Source: Pseudomonadota bacterium
Lineage (GTDB): Bacteria; Pseudomonadota; Alphaproteobacteria; JAAXGF01
Length of the DNA stretch: 13,821 nucleotides
Assembly (NCBI GenBank): GCA_022563655.1
Contig: JADFMW010000047.1
Coordinates: forward strand, 1 to 13,821
Direction: 5' to 3'
Part shown: in pieces, positions 1 to 7,632 of the stretch
Layout of the letters: every line of letters starts with the position of its first letter
How positions within the stretch are numbered: the stretch's first letter is position 1
The notes under the pieces: generated by a model
Seen by the model: the letters and a program-made list of their open reading frames with translations, nothing else
Databases searched by the model: none
What the model was told of the DNA's origin: nothing
Made by a program: the position numbers and the translations under genes

Positions 1-1
1 G

Positions 2-91
2 ATCCTCGCCACCATCCGGCGCTTCTGCCTCAGCACCCTCGATGTCGCAACGGCACAACAAATAGAACAAATTTCAGAATCAGGACACTAG
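2..91 (+). CDS. Possible C-terminal end of an unrecognised gene (partial)
   Basis: The frame starting at base 2 is open from the left edge to a TAG at 89-91 and would give 29 residues, beginning ILATIRRF and ending QISESGH. It is cut by the window edge, so only the tail is visible. The last ~45 bases are clearly more AT-rich than everything that follows, which could mean the end of a gene, or the edge of a mobile element, of different origin. I do not recognise the family. Frame 1 is also open through this stretch, so the call rests on weak evidence. Confidence 0.22.
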   Translation: MLATIRRFCLSTLDVATAQQIEQISESGH

Positions 92-213
92 CGTCGCACG
101 GCGGCGCGCCGGCCGCCCGTCGGCGCAGGGCAGCATTGCGGGTTGCGCGCTTGCCTGGCGAGACGATTTGCGGGTAAAGCTGATGCGCCGTACCGCGCAA
201 GCAAGGATGAGGT

Positions 214-1578
214 ATGTCCGGACCGCCGAGGCCGGGTGGCTCTCCCGTCACCGATAAGCGCGAGCTGGTCGAGTACATCGCCGCTGGCGCCACGCCGCGC
301 GAGGAGTGGCGAATCGGCACCGAGCACGAGAAGTTCGGCTTTCGCTTGAGCGACTTGGCGCCGCTTCCTTACGAGGGGCCACAGGGCATCAGGGTGCTGC
401 TCGAAGGGCTGCAACGCTTTAGCTGGCAGCCGTTTTACGAGAACGGCAACATTATTGGTCTGTCGTTCGACGGCCAGGCGGTCACGCTCGAGCCCGGCGG
501 CCAGGTCGAGCTGTCGGGGGCGCCGTACGCGAACCTGCACCAAAGCTGCGTCGAGGTGCAAACCCATCTGTCCCAAGTGACGACGGTCGCCGCCGAGCTC
601 GGCGTGGGCTTCCTCGGCGTCGGCTTTCAGCCCAAGTGGAAGCTCGGCGACATTCCGATGATGCCCAAGGCCCGTTACCGGATCATGCGTGCCTACATGC
701 CCACGCGCGGCCGCCTCGGTCTCGATATGATGTTCCGCACCTGCACGATACAAACCAATCTCGATTTCGTCGACGAGGCCGACATGGTGAAGAAGCTGCG
801 CGTCGGCCTCGCGCTGCAGCCGGTGGCGACGGCACTGTTCGCCAACTCGCCGTTCACCGAGGGACGGCCCAACGGTTATCTCAGCTACCGCAGCAAGATA
901 TGGACCGACACCGACCCCGACCGCTGCGGCATCTTGCCCTTCGCCTTCGAGCCGGGCATGGGCTTCGAGCGCTACGTCGACTACGTGCTCGATGCGCCGA
1001 TGTACTTCGTCGTCCGCGACGGCGCTTACATCGACGCCTCCGGCCAGTCGTTCCGCGACTTCCTCGCCGGACGGCTGCCGGCGCTGCCCGGCGAGCGGCC
1101 AACCATGAGCGATTGGGAGGACCACCTCACCACGCTCTTCCCCGAGGTGCGTCTCAAGCGCTTCATCGAGATGCGCGGCGCCGACGGGGGCCCGTGGGAC
1201 ATCATTTGCGCGTTGCCGGCGTTCTGGGTCGGGCTGATCTACGACGCGGGCGTGCTCGACGACGCTTGGCACATGGTCGAGGACTGGACGATCGAGGAGC
1301 ACGAGTACCTGCGCAAGGAGGTGCCGCGCCATGCCCTGCACACCAAGTTCCGCGGCCGTACCATGCTCGAGCTCGCGCGCGACGTGCTGGCGCTGGCCCG
1401 CGAAGGGCTCAAGCGCCGCGCCGTGCGCGACCGCTCGGGCCGGGACGAGACCCACTTCCTGGTACCGGCCGACTTGATCGCCGAGACCGGGCAGACACCC
1501 GCCGAGGGACTGCTCGAAGCCTTCCACGGCGAGTGGAAACGCAGCGTTGATCCGCTGATTCTCGACTGTATGTATTAG
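214..1578 (+). CDS. gshA: Glutamate-cysteine ligase, plant/alphaproteobacterial type (GCS2)
   Basis: Catalyses the first step of glutathione synthesis in the cytosol: ATP-dependent joining of the glutamate gamma-carboxyl to cysteine. The 454-residue product has the usual length of the bacterial members of the plant-type family. Visible signatures are GTEHEKFGF near residues 35-43, HQSC (109-112), GLDMMFRTCT (169-178), NSPFTEG (211-217), RSKIWTDTDPDR (226-237), MRGADGGPW (320-328), CALPAFWVG (332-340), and the C-terminal GEWKRSVDP. Cys112 and Cys332 sit where plant enzymes carry the redox-switch disulfide pair, so redox control is possible. The ATG is preceded by AAGGA six bases upstream. Weak promoter-like hexamers (TTGCCT at 151, TAAAGC at 175) lie before it. 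gshB is not in the window. The gene ends 20 bases from the converging kinase gene, leaving little room for a terminator. Confidence 0.95.
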   Translation: MSGPPRPGGSPVTDKRELVEYIAAGATPREEWRIGTEHEKFGFRLSDLAPLPYEGPQGIRVLLEGLQRFSWQPFYENGNIIGLSFDGQAVTLEPGGQVELSGAPYANLHQSCVEVQTHLSQVTTVAAELGVGFLGVGFQPKWKLGDIPMMPKARYRIMRAYMPTRGRLGLDMMFRTCTIQTNLDFVDEADMVKKLRVGLALQPVATALFANSPFTEGRPNGYLSYRSKIWTDTDPDRCGILPFAFEPGMGFERYVDYVLDAPMYFVVRDGAYIDASGQSFRDFLAGRLPALPGERPTMSDWEDHLTTLFPEVRLKRFIEMRGADGGPWDIICALPAFWVGLIYDAGVLDDAWHMVEDWTIEEHEYLRKEVPRHALHTKFRGRTMLELARDVLALAREGLKRRAVRDRSGRDETHFLVPADLIAETGQTPAEGLLEAFHGEWKRSVDPLILDCMY

Positions 1579-1597
1579 AGTCGCGTGGCAGCCAAGG

Positions 1598-3610
1598 TCA
1601 GGGTCGCGGACCGCCCACGGCGGGCGCGGCGCGGCGTGCCCGGTTCGGCCGCACGCGTTCCTTGGGCAAGCACACGGTGACCGTGGTGCCTGCGTCTATT
1701 TCGCTCTGCAGCTCGAGGGCGCCGCCGTGCAGCTCGACCAGCGCCTTGGTCAGCGGCAGCCCAAGGCCGGTGCCCTCGTGCTGCCGGGTCTGCGAGCTGG
1801 CAACCTGGCCGAACGGCGTCATCACGGTGTCGAGGTCTGCCTCCGCGATGCCGATACCCGTGTCCGCGACGACCAAGCGGTAGCGGCCCTCGCCGTCGAT
1901 GCCGGCCGACGTCGTTACCCTGCCGCCGGGAGGAGTGAACTTGACGGCGTTCGACAGCAGGTTGAGAAGAATCTGCAGGATCTTGTGCTCGTCGGCATAC
2001 AGCTTGGGAAGCCGTTTCGGCAAGTTCACCTTGAGCTCGACCTTGGCGCGATCGGCGCGCTCCGTCACCAGGCGGATGCAGCGGGTGATGCCGTCGGCGA
2101 CGTCGACCACGCTCTCGTCGAGCTCGAGCTTGCCGGCCTCGACCTTGGAAACGTCGAGGATATCGCTGATCAGGTTAGATAGGTGGACGCCGCTGTCATG
2201 GATGTCCTTGATGTACTCCTTGTAGCGCGGCGATCCGATGGCGCCAAACGTCTCCGACAACATGGATTCCGAAAAGCCGATGATGGCGTTGAGCGGGGTG
2301 CGCAGCTCGTGGCTGATGTTGGCGAGGAACTCCGACTTGGCGTGGTTCGCTCGCTCGGCGGCCTCGCGCGCCGCGCGCGACGTCTCCTCGGCCCGGCGCA
2401 GCGCTTCCTCGCGTTGCTTGAGCTCGGTGATGTCGGTGCGCAGGCGCACGTACGAGCCGTCGCCCGTTCTCCGGTCGCTGACCTTTAGCCAGCGGCCGTC
2501 GCTCAAGCGCTGCTCGTAAGCCGCCTCGGGATTGCGCTGGCGCTCGAGCTCGTGGGCGACCCATTCGTCGACGCGACCGACGGCGTCGGCGAACTGGCCG
2601 CGCTCGGCCCCCGCGCGGATCAGCTCCTCGAAGCCGACGCCGGGCGCGATCAGCTCGGCGATCATCGGGTGATACTCGCGGAATTTGCGGTTGAAGATGA
2701 CCAGGCGGTTTTCGTCGTCGAACAGGGCGAACGCCTCCGAGCTGCTCTCGATCGCCTCGGCGAGCCGGGCCTGCGCCCGCGCGGCGCGCTCCTCCGCCTC
2801 GGTCTGGGCGGTGATGTCGTTGCCCGTGCCGTGGTAGCCGGTGAAGGCGCCGGTCTGCGAATCGAAAATCGGCATGCCGCTCAGGCGGCACAGCCGCGGC
2901 CGCCCGTCGGCACGGTTGACGACTCGGAACGGCTTGTCGCCGAATGGCGAGCGCCAGTCGCGGTCGGGCGCCTTGCGGCCGGTTTCGCTGAACACGCCCA
3001 GGTCGAACAGGTTGCAGCCGAGCAGCAGACGCGGGTGCGTGCCGAAGGTCTCGATGGCCCGCGCCGAGATGAAGGTGAGGTTGAAGTCGCGGTCGACCTC
3101 CCAAATCCAGTCCGAGACCAACCGGGTCAGATCGTCGTGGCGATCCCGGAGGTGCGCGGCCCGCCGGCCGAGGGCGCGCTCGCGCGAGACATCGTGGTAG
3201 ACGCCCCGTACCGCGACGAGAGCGCCATCCGCGGCGAAAACCGGAATATGGCGCGAGCGGAATGAGCGCGCCTGTTGTCCCACGGCGAGGGACTCTTCGA
3301 TCTCGACCGGGGCGAGCGCGCGCTCGACCTGGCTCAGCGCATGGGGCGATGCGAGGCGCATGGAGGGATTGTCGGACTCCGCGCCCGACGCCGCCTGCAA
3401 GAGCTCGCGGTAGGCGTGGTTGGCGAACAGGAGCTTGCCCGACGGCTCGGCGGCATACATCGGGGCGCCGTCGGCCAGCAGTTCCTGCTCGATGCGCGCG
3501 CGCAGGCCATCGCCGGTGTCTCGCCGTTGCCCGCCGCGCGCGGCAGCGACCGCCGCCAGGCGTGACGGCGGTTCGCGAACCAAACCAGCGCGGGCCGGGC
3601 TACGCCCCAC
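1598..3610 (-). CDS. Soluble PAS-domain sensor histidine kinase
   Basis: Cytoplasmic sensor kinase that should autophosphorylate on His and pass the phosphate to an unseen response regulator. About 670 residues from the chosen GTG. Three PAS-like regions lie near 45-140, 165-270 and 285-395; the second ends in the PAC-like GYHGTGNDIT. A short charged coiled coil follows (~395-428), then HisKA with FLANISHELRTPLNAIIGFSE (phospho-His ~434), and HATPase_c with LLSNAVKF (N box ~554), DTGIGI (G1 ~583) and GTGLGLPL (G2 ~613). There is no membrane segment or receiver domain, so the signal is probably intracellular (redox, ligand or cofactor). An in-frame ATG at 3670 would overlap the DUF2336 gene by 71 bases. 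I prefer GTG at 3610, which overlaps its TAG by 11 bases with a GAGG upstream, suggesting translational coupling. A TTG at 3583 is also possible. Confidence 0.9.
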   Translation of the reverse strand: MGRSPARAGLVREPPSRLAAVAAARGGQRRDTGDGLRARIEQELLADGAPMYAAEPSGKLLFANHAYRELLQAASGAESDNPSMRLASPHALSQVERALAPVEIEESLAVGQQARSFRSRHIPVFAADGALVAVRGVYHDVSRERALGRRAAHLRDRHDDLTRLVSDWIWEVDRDFNLTFISARAIETFGTHPRLLLGCNLFDLGVFSETGRKAPDRDWRSPFGDKPFRVVNRADGRPRLCRLSGMPIFDSQTGAFTGYHGTGNDITAQTEAEERAARAQARLAEAIESSSEAFALFDDENRLVIFNRKFREYHPMIAELIAPGVGFEELIRAGAERGQFADAVGRVDEWVAHELERQRNPEAAYEQRLSDGRWLKVSDRRTGDGSYVRLRTDITELKQREEALRRAEETSRAAREAAERANHAKSEFLANISHELRTPLNAIIGFSESMLSETFGAIGSPRYKEYIKDIHDSGVHLSNLISDILDVSKVEAGKLELDESVVDVADGITRCIRLVTERADRAKVELKVNLPKRLPKLYADEHKILQILLNLLSNAVKFTPPGGRVTTSAGIDGEGRYRLVVADTGIGIAEADLDTVMTPFGQVASSQTRQHEGTGLGLPLTKALVELHGGALELQSEIDAGTTVTVCLPKERVRPNRARRAAPAVGGPRP

Positions 3611-4775
3611 TTTTCGCGGTCCTCGGTTGTCTCTCCTCGATCTTGTCCAGCGCGTGGAGATAATTCGCATCGCGCCGGTAACGCTTGATCACCGCGATCG
3701 CGTGGTCCTGCTTCAGCCGGTCGAAAAACTCTGTCGCCTGCGAAACTTGCCGAGGATCGAAGGGCTCTTTTGCAGCGAGGCCTTTTCGGGTCAGTTGGAA
3801 GATGTTGGCGAAGGTCGCGGGCTTGAATCCGGCTGCCTTGCATGCGAAGGCGATGCCCTCGCCACCGGGCTGGTAAAGCAGGCGCCGCGCCTGCCTGAGG
3901 TCGAGATCGGTGGCTTTGGCGAAACACGCCTCGAACAGCGAAACTTCGCCCTGGCGTAGGATCTGCACCATGAAGTCCTCGGTCAATCGGTCGCGCTCGG
4001 CCATCTGGTCGGCGAACCGCTCGGCCTCGGTCGGCCGATCGGACCCGACATCGTCCCGTTCGAGCGCGCCCTTCACGGCAACCTCGACGGAGTCGTCGAT
4101 CACCGTCGGGTCGACGTCGAAGTTCTCCACGATGTGATGGCGCAAGGCGGCGGAGACCCACCAATACATCTTGCGCGCCAGGTCCGGAGGCAGGTCGCGG
4201 CGCTTGATCAGCGGCATCTGGAACCTGTCGATGCGCTTCGATTCGGCCACCAGATGCGCCATGAGGCCGCGCGAGATCGCCGCGTCGTCATTCTTGAGAA
4301 GGGTGGTGATGACGTCGTCGTCGCCGGTGTCGGCGAGGGCCTGGGAGACCTCTTCCGAGACCTTCTTGCGCATGGCGACGGCAAGCTGGTGGGCCTGGGT
4401 GCGGTGGCGGATGATCTCGATCAGATCGACGTCTTGCAGCACCGTGCTGCTGCGCAGCAGGTCATGGGCCACCTCGATTTCGTCCTTGGCCAGCGCGACC
4501 ACCAATTTGCGCGGCGCATCGCGGCGCCCGGCCAGCCGCTCGGCCAGCTCCTTGCGCACCGCTTTCTCGACGTCGCCGATGAGATTGTCCAGGATGTCGC
4601 CCATGAGGACGCGCTCGCGCTCGCTCAGCACGCCCTCGCTTTCGAAGAACAGGTCCTTGACCGTGGCGAACAGGGCGTTTCGCCCGGCCGCCGACGCGTC
4701 TCGGGCGAGATCGAGCATGGCTTTCAGCTCAGGAATCCCGCGGGTTCGGAGCTTCGACGCCGACTTCTTCACCAT
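3600..4775 (-). CDS. DUF2336 family protein
   Basis: 391 residues from the chosen ATG; function unknown. The sequence is almost entirely helical and charged, with HEAT-like blocks such as KDEIEVAHDLLRSS and LLKNDDAAISRGLM that are typical of DUF2336 proteins of Alphaproteobacteria. Conserved-looking aromatic stretches are ARKMYWWVSAALRHHI and, near the C-terminus, ATEFFDRLKQDHAIAVIKR. There is no signal peptide or membrane segment, so it is probably cytosolic. The frame is open up to 4994, but a good sigma70-like promoter at 4870-4898 lies inside that extension and the residues before MVKKSASK look non-coding, so I start at 4775; no clear Shine-Dalgarno precedes it. It is the first gene of a two-gene unit with the PAS kinase downstream, whose start overlaps its stop. 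It may be a signalling partner or regulator of that kinase (inference). Confidence 0.85.
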   Translation of the reverse strand: MVKKSASKLRTRGIPELKAMLDLARDASAAGRNALFATVKDLFFESEGVLSERERVLMGDILDNLIGDVEKAVRKELAERLAGRRDAPRKLVVALAKDEIEVAHDLLRSSTVLQDVDLIEIIRHRTQAHQLAVAMRKKVSEEVSQALADTGDDDVITTLLKNDDAAISRGLMAHLVAESKRIDRFQMPLIKRRDLPPDLARKMYWWVSAALRHHIVENFDVDPTVIDDSVEVAVKGALERDDVGSDRPTEAERFADQMAERDRLTEDFMVQILRQGEVSLFEACFAKATDLDLRQARRLLYQPGGEGIAFACKAAGFKPATFANIFQLTRKGLAAKEPFDPRQVSQATEFFDRLKQDHAIAVIKRYRRDANYLHALDKIEERQPRTAKSGA

Positions 4776-4869
4776 CGTCAGTCCGACGGTCACACCGGTT
4801 GCAGAACTTATGGCCTCCCGCCGTCCACCGGGCCGCTTGCGTTCCGACGGAACAGGAAGCCCTGGGGCA

Positions 4870-4898
4870 GCTATAGCCTGGGCAGAATAGGTTAACAA
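4870..4898 (-). promoter_or_regulatory. Sigma70-like promoter for the DUF2336-kinase unit
   Basis: Read on the minus strand: TTGTTA (4898-4893), a 17-base spacer, then TATAGC (4875-4870). Transcription would begin near 4863, giving an ~88-base leader before the ATG at 4775 and ruling out the in-frame ATGs at 4994 and 4937. The tract is visibly AT-richer than its surroundings. The rest of the 328-base divergent gap (4776-5103) holds only a weak plus-strand TAGGAT (5065-5070) that could be a -10 for the Sel1 gene, with no good -35. Confidence 0.5.
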
Positions 4899-5103
4899 TT
4901 CGCTAAGCGTGTTGCGATTGACCCTCACCGCCCGCATCGCCCTCTCCCCGGTCGCCGATCGTGCTGTTGTCGTCGCGATTTCACGATTGGGCACGCCCCG
5001 GCGGCGCCGCCGGTCGGGACGCGTCGCCGGCCATGTCGCACTGGCCGCGCGCGCGCTTCTCGGCTAGGATAGGACTTGGCGAATCACGCATGGGTGCAGC
5101 ATT

Positions 5104-5661
5104 GTGATTGGTCGGCTCGTCTTGGCCGCAGCGCTTTCGACCTTGGCCGCGGCCCCGCTTTTCGCCCACTTGGAGGTTCCTGGCACTTACGGCGACGCCA
5201 TGCGCTGGTATCGCCTGACGGCCGAGAAGGGCGATGCCCGCGCCCAGTTCCTGCTTGGCTACATGTACGAGGCCGGCGAGCGGATGGCGCCGGACCCGGC
5301 GCTCGCCCGCGCCTGGTACGCCAAGGCTGCCGCTCAGGGGGAGCCGCGGGCCTCGTTCCGCCTCGCGCGTCTGCACCACGAAGGGCGCGGCGGCGCGGCC
5401 GACCTCGAGGAAGCGGCGCGGCTGTACCGGGCCGCGGCCGAGCGCGGCCACGTCGGCGCGCAGTCGATGCTGGGCTACCTTTACGCCACCGGCGAGGGCG
5501 TGCCGCGGGACGAGACGAGGGCTTTCCTGTGGCTCACGCTCGCCGCCAAAGGCGACGACGACGCCGCGGCCGAGAACCTGGCACGCCTCGCCCAAGGCAT
5601 GACGCGCGAGCGCATCGCCGCCGGCGAGGCGCTGGTCAATGGCTGGTCGCCGAAGCGGTGA
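5104..5661 (+). CDS. Exported Sel1-repeat (SEL1/TPR-like) protein
   Basis: 185 residues. The N-terminus MIGRLVLAAALSTLAAAPLFA is a clear signal peptide with probable cleavage after Ala21, placing the protein in the periplasm or cell envelope. Then come Sel1-type helical repeats: DAMRWYRLTAEKGDARAQFLLGYMYEAG, a second with ARAWYAKAAAQGEPRASFRLARLHHEG, a third with AARLYRAAAERGHVGAQSMLGYLYATGEG, and a last, degenerate one with TRAFLWLTLAAKG. Sel1 repeats are protein-protein interaction scaffolds. The start is GTG, chosen because it opens the signal peptide directly; I see no strong Shine-Dalgarno. The gene is divergent from the DUF2336-kinase pair and shares its 328-base upstream region. The partner protein and process are unknown. 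Confidence 0.85.
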   Translation: MIGRLVLAAALSTLAAAPLFAHLEVPGTYGDAMRWYRLTAEKGDARAQFLLGYMYEAGERMAPDPALARAWYAKAAAQGEPRASFRLARLHHEGRGGAADLEEAARLYRAAAERGHVGAQSMLGYLYATGEGVPRDETRAFLWLTLAAKGDDDAAAENLARLAQGMTRERIAAGEALVNGWSPKR

Positions 5662-5756
5662 TCCGCATCGCCGCACACGCCCGCGGCCAGCTTCGGGCGC
5701 CGGCGTCCGCACCATCGCAGGGTTCGACGACGACCCGGCGATGGCGGCGCCGCGCC

Positions 5757-5782
5757 AGTCATCGCAAGAAGTCATCGCAAGA
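5757..5782. repeat. 13-bp tandem duplication
   Basis: Two perfect, head-to-tail copies of AGTCATCGCAAGA (5757-5769 and 5770-5782) in the 298-base gap between the Sel1 gene and the hydrolase gene. Apart from a possible small ORF at 5820, nothing else in the gap is recognisable. Confidence 0.8.
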
Positions 5783-5819
5783 GACGCACGGCCCGCAATG
5801 CGGCTATGGTACGCCCGTC

Positions 5820-5963
5820 ATGATGATCACGGCCCGCGACCTCACTAGGCGGCTTCGCTGGCTCGTCGAGCGGCGGCCGCGCGGCGGGCGCGGCGGCGCG
5901 GCGCGGGGTGAATTCGTGGCCCGCAAGGGCGTTCGTTTCGCGATGGAAGAACTCTCGCAGTGA
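5820..5963 (+). CDS. Possible small ORF upstream of the hydrolase gene
   Basis: An ATG at 5820 opens a 47-codon frame (MMITARDLTRRLRWL... ending FAMEELSQ) whose TGA overlaps the GTG start of the hydrolase gene as GTGA, a layout typical of translational coupling. The product would be strongly basic (many Arg) with a polar tail and has no family I recognise. The same frame is open far upstream as a shadow of the Sel1 gene, and no Shine-Dalgarno is evident before 5820, so this may be only a leader or chance frame. Confidence 0.25.
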   Translation: MMITARDLTRRLRWLVERRPRGGRGGAARGEFVARKGVRFAMEELSQ

Positions 5964-7459
5964 CATCTCACCGCAACCCGGCCGGCGACCCGATGGACGG
6001 GGCCGAGGCGGCGCGGCGGGTGCTGGCCGAGACTTCGTGCGTCCGCGGGCGGCGAGTCGTCGGCGCCTGCGCTCCGGCAGCCGTCGGCGCCGGGCTGGCG
6101 ATCTTCTGCCAAGGGGGCAACGCCTTCGACGCCGCCGTGGCGGCGTGCTTGGTCGAGGCCGTCGCGCTGCCGATGAAGTGCGGTCTCGGCGGCGACCTGG
6201 TGGCGCTGGTACGGACGCAGGGCGGGCCGATTCGGGCGCTCGTTTCGGTCGGGCCGGGGGTCGCGGCCCTGGCGCAAGGCGCGCAGCTTTCGAGGGTCGG
6301 TCCGCGGTCCGTCGGCGTGCCGGGCGCGCCCGACGGCTATGCCGCGCTGGCCGCCTCGGGGCGTCTCGGGCTCGAGGCCCTGGTCGCGCCCGCGGTCCGC
6401 GCGGCCGAGGACGGCGTCGAATGGACACCCCTCGCGGTTCAATTGACGCAAGAGGCGGAGTCTCTGCTGCGGACGCATAATCAAGACATCCCCTTCCTGC
6501 CCGAACAGCGCCTGCCACGTGTCGGAGAGCGGCTCAGGCTGCCCGCTCTCGCGGCGCTGCTGCGCAGCTTCGGCCACAGCGGGGGGGAGCTGTTCTTCGG
6601 CGACGAGGGCGCGGCTCTCGCACAACGTCTCGAGGCGAGCGGGGGCCTTCTGCGCGCCGATGATCTGCGTGTGCGCCCGGCGCGCTGGTCGGCCGCCGAG
6701 CGGTTGCCTCTGCCCGACGACGCGAGCCTCTGGGTCACGCCCGTTCCCACGCACGGGCCGTCGCTGCTGCGCGCGGTCGAGCTGGCGCACCTGGGAGAGG
6801 ACGATCCGATCACCGCGGTGCTCCGGGCGCGCACCGAGTCAGGCCAAGACCGGCATGGCTCGGCCGGCGCCGGAACGTCGGTCGTCAGCGCCGCGGACGA
6901 CGAGAGCAACGCCGTCGTCGTCGTGCACAGCAACTCGTTCGCGCAGTATGGGTCCGGGGTCGTCGCCGAGGAGTGGGACCTCGTCTTGAACAATCGCCCG
7001 GGCTACGGCTTCGATATCGATGCGCCGGTCAATACCCCGAACGCCCCGGCGGCCGGCAGGCTTCCCATGACCACGCTCCATGCCTGGGCGCTCGAGAAAC
7101 GAGAGGCGACGTTGTTCGGCGCGACGCCGGGCGGCGCGAACCAGATGCCGTGGAACCTGCAAACGGTGCTGGCGTGCCTTGCCGGCGACGACGATCTCGG
7201 CCGCAACGTCGTCGCGCCGCGGTGGGGCATGGACGAGGCGGGCCAGGTCGTTTGCGAGGCCGATCACGCGTTCGCCGAGCGTGACGGGGTCGATGTCGCG
7301 CCGCCTCTCTCGCTGCGTTCCGCCGAGCAGGTCCTGTGCGTCGCGGCGGACACCCCTTACGTGCAGCTCGTGGCGGACCCGCGCATCGGCGCCCGGGTCG
7401 GCGCCGTGCCGCTGGCCGAGAGCGCGGCGGCCGAGGCGCCTCGTGACGCCGAGGGCTAG
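5960..7459 (+). CDS. Gamma-glutamyltranspeptidase-family Ntn hydrolase
   Basis: 499 residues. Family members are made as a proenzyme that self-cleaves before a Thr nucleophile, then hydrolyse or transfer gamma-glutamyl or related amide groups. Family signatures: the N-terminal block GLAIFCQGGNAFDAAVAA (45-62), CGLGGD (74-79), RSVGVPGAPDGY (116-127), the cleavage region GTSVVSAADDESNAV with Thr306 aligning with E. coli Thr391, YGSGVVAEEWDLVLNN (330-345), LPMTT (368-372) at the oxyanion-hole pair, and TPGGANQMPWNLQTV (389-403). Unlike classical GGT there is no signal peptide, the substrate-binding Arg before the VPG motif is not visible, and the Asp pair after LNN is replaced by RPGYGF. So the substrate is probably not ordinary glutathione; an oxamate-amidohydrolase-like or other amidase role is possible. 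Start: GTG with GGAAGA nine bases upstream; ATG at 5993 is an alternative. Confidence 0.85.
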   Translation: MTSHRNPAGDPMDGAEAARRVLAETSCVRGRRVVGACAPAAVGAGLAIFCQGGNAFDAAVAACLVEAVALPMKCGLGGDLVALVRTQGGPIRALVSVGPGVAALAQGAQLSRVGPRSVGVPGAPDGYAALAASGRLGLEALVAPAVRAAEDGVEWTPLAVQLTQEAESLLRTHNQDIPFLPEQRLPRVGERLRLPALAALLRSFGHSGGELFFGDEGAALAQRLEASGGLLRADDLRVRPARWSAAERLPLPDDASLWVTPVPTHGPSLLRAVELAHLGEDDPITAVLRARTESGQDRHGSAGAGTSVVSAADDESNAVVVVHSNSFAQYGSGVVAEEWDLVLNNRPGYGFDIDAPVNTPNAPAAGRLPMTTLHAWALEKREATLFGATPGGANQMPWNLQTVLACLAGDDDLGRNVVAPRWGMDEAGQVVCEADHAFAERDGVDVAPPLSLRSAEQVLCVAADTPYVQLVADPRIGARVGAVPLAESAAAEAPRDAEG

Positions 7460-7489
7460 CATCCTCCTTGCGCCAGGGCCGGGCGCGGG

Positions 7490-7561
7490 CCTCACCCTTC
7501 GACAGGCTCGGGGAGAGGATCAGACAGGCTCGGGGAGAGGATCAGACAGGCTCGGGGAGAG
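7490..7561. repeat. 22-bp tandem repeat with hairpin potential
   Basis: The unit beginning GACAGGCTCGGGGAGAGG, 22 bases long, occurs at 7501-7522 and 7523-7544 perfectly and again for its first 17 bases at 7545-7561. The preceding CCTCACCC (7490-7497) can pair with GGGAGAGG (7511-7518, one A-A mismatch) around a 13-base loop. The core CCTTCGACAGGCTC resembles dispersed REP-like elements common in high-GC Proteobacteria. Position 31 bases after the hydrolase stop suits a transcript-end or mRNA-stability role. Confidence 0.8.
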
Positions 7562-7632
7562 CTAGCGCCAGCGGGCCGGCTTTCGCCTAAGATGCAGCGA
7601 TTGGCGGCTCGGCAAAACACAGAGGATCACAC

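Noticed and set aside
88..1527. Long minus-strand frame of 479 codons opposite gshA
   Set aside because: High-GC shadow: the plus strand encodes an unmistakable glutamate-cysteine ligase, while the opposite product is low-complexity (Ala/Arg/Gly/Glu/His-rich) with no family motifs.
2552..3265. Plus-strand frame inside the kinase gene
   Set aside because: Antisense shadow of the PAS region; no recognisable domain.
4134..4895. Plus-strand frames opposite DUF2336
   Set aside because: Codon-position shadow of the real minus-strand gene, with Gly/Ala/Asp/His- or Ser/Arg-rich nonsense products.
4776..4994. N-terminal extension of DUF2336 to 4994
   Set aside because: A good promoter lies inside it, and the residues look unrelated to the family.
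5804..6790. Minus-strand frames opposite the hydrolase gene
   Set aside because: Very Arg/Pro-rich products with no motifs, opposite a clear GGT-family protein.
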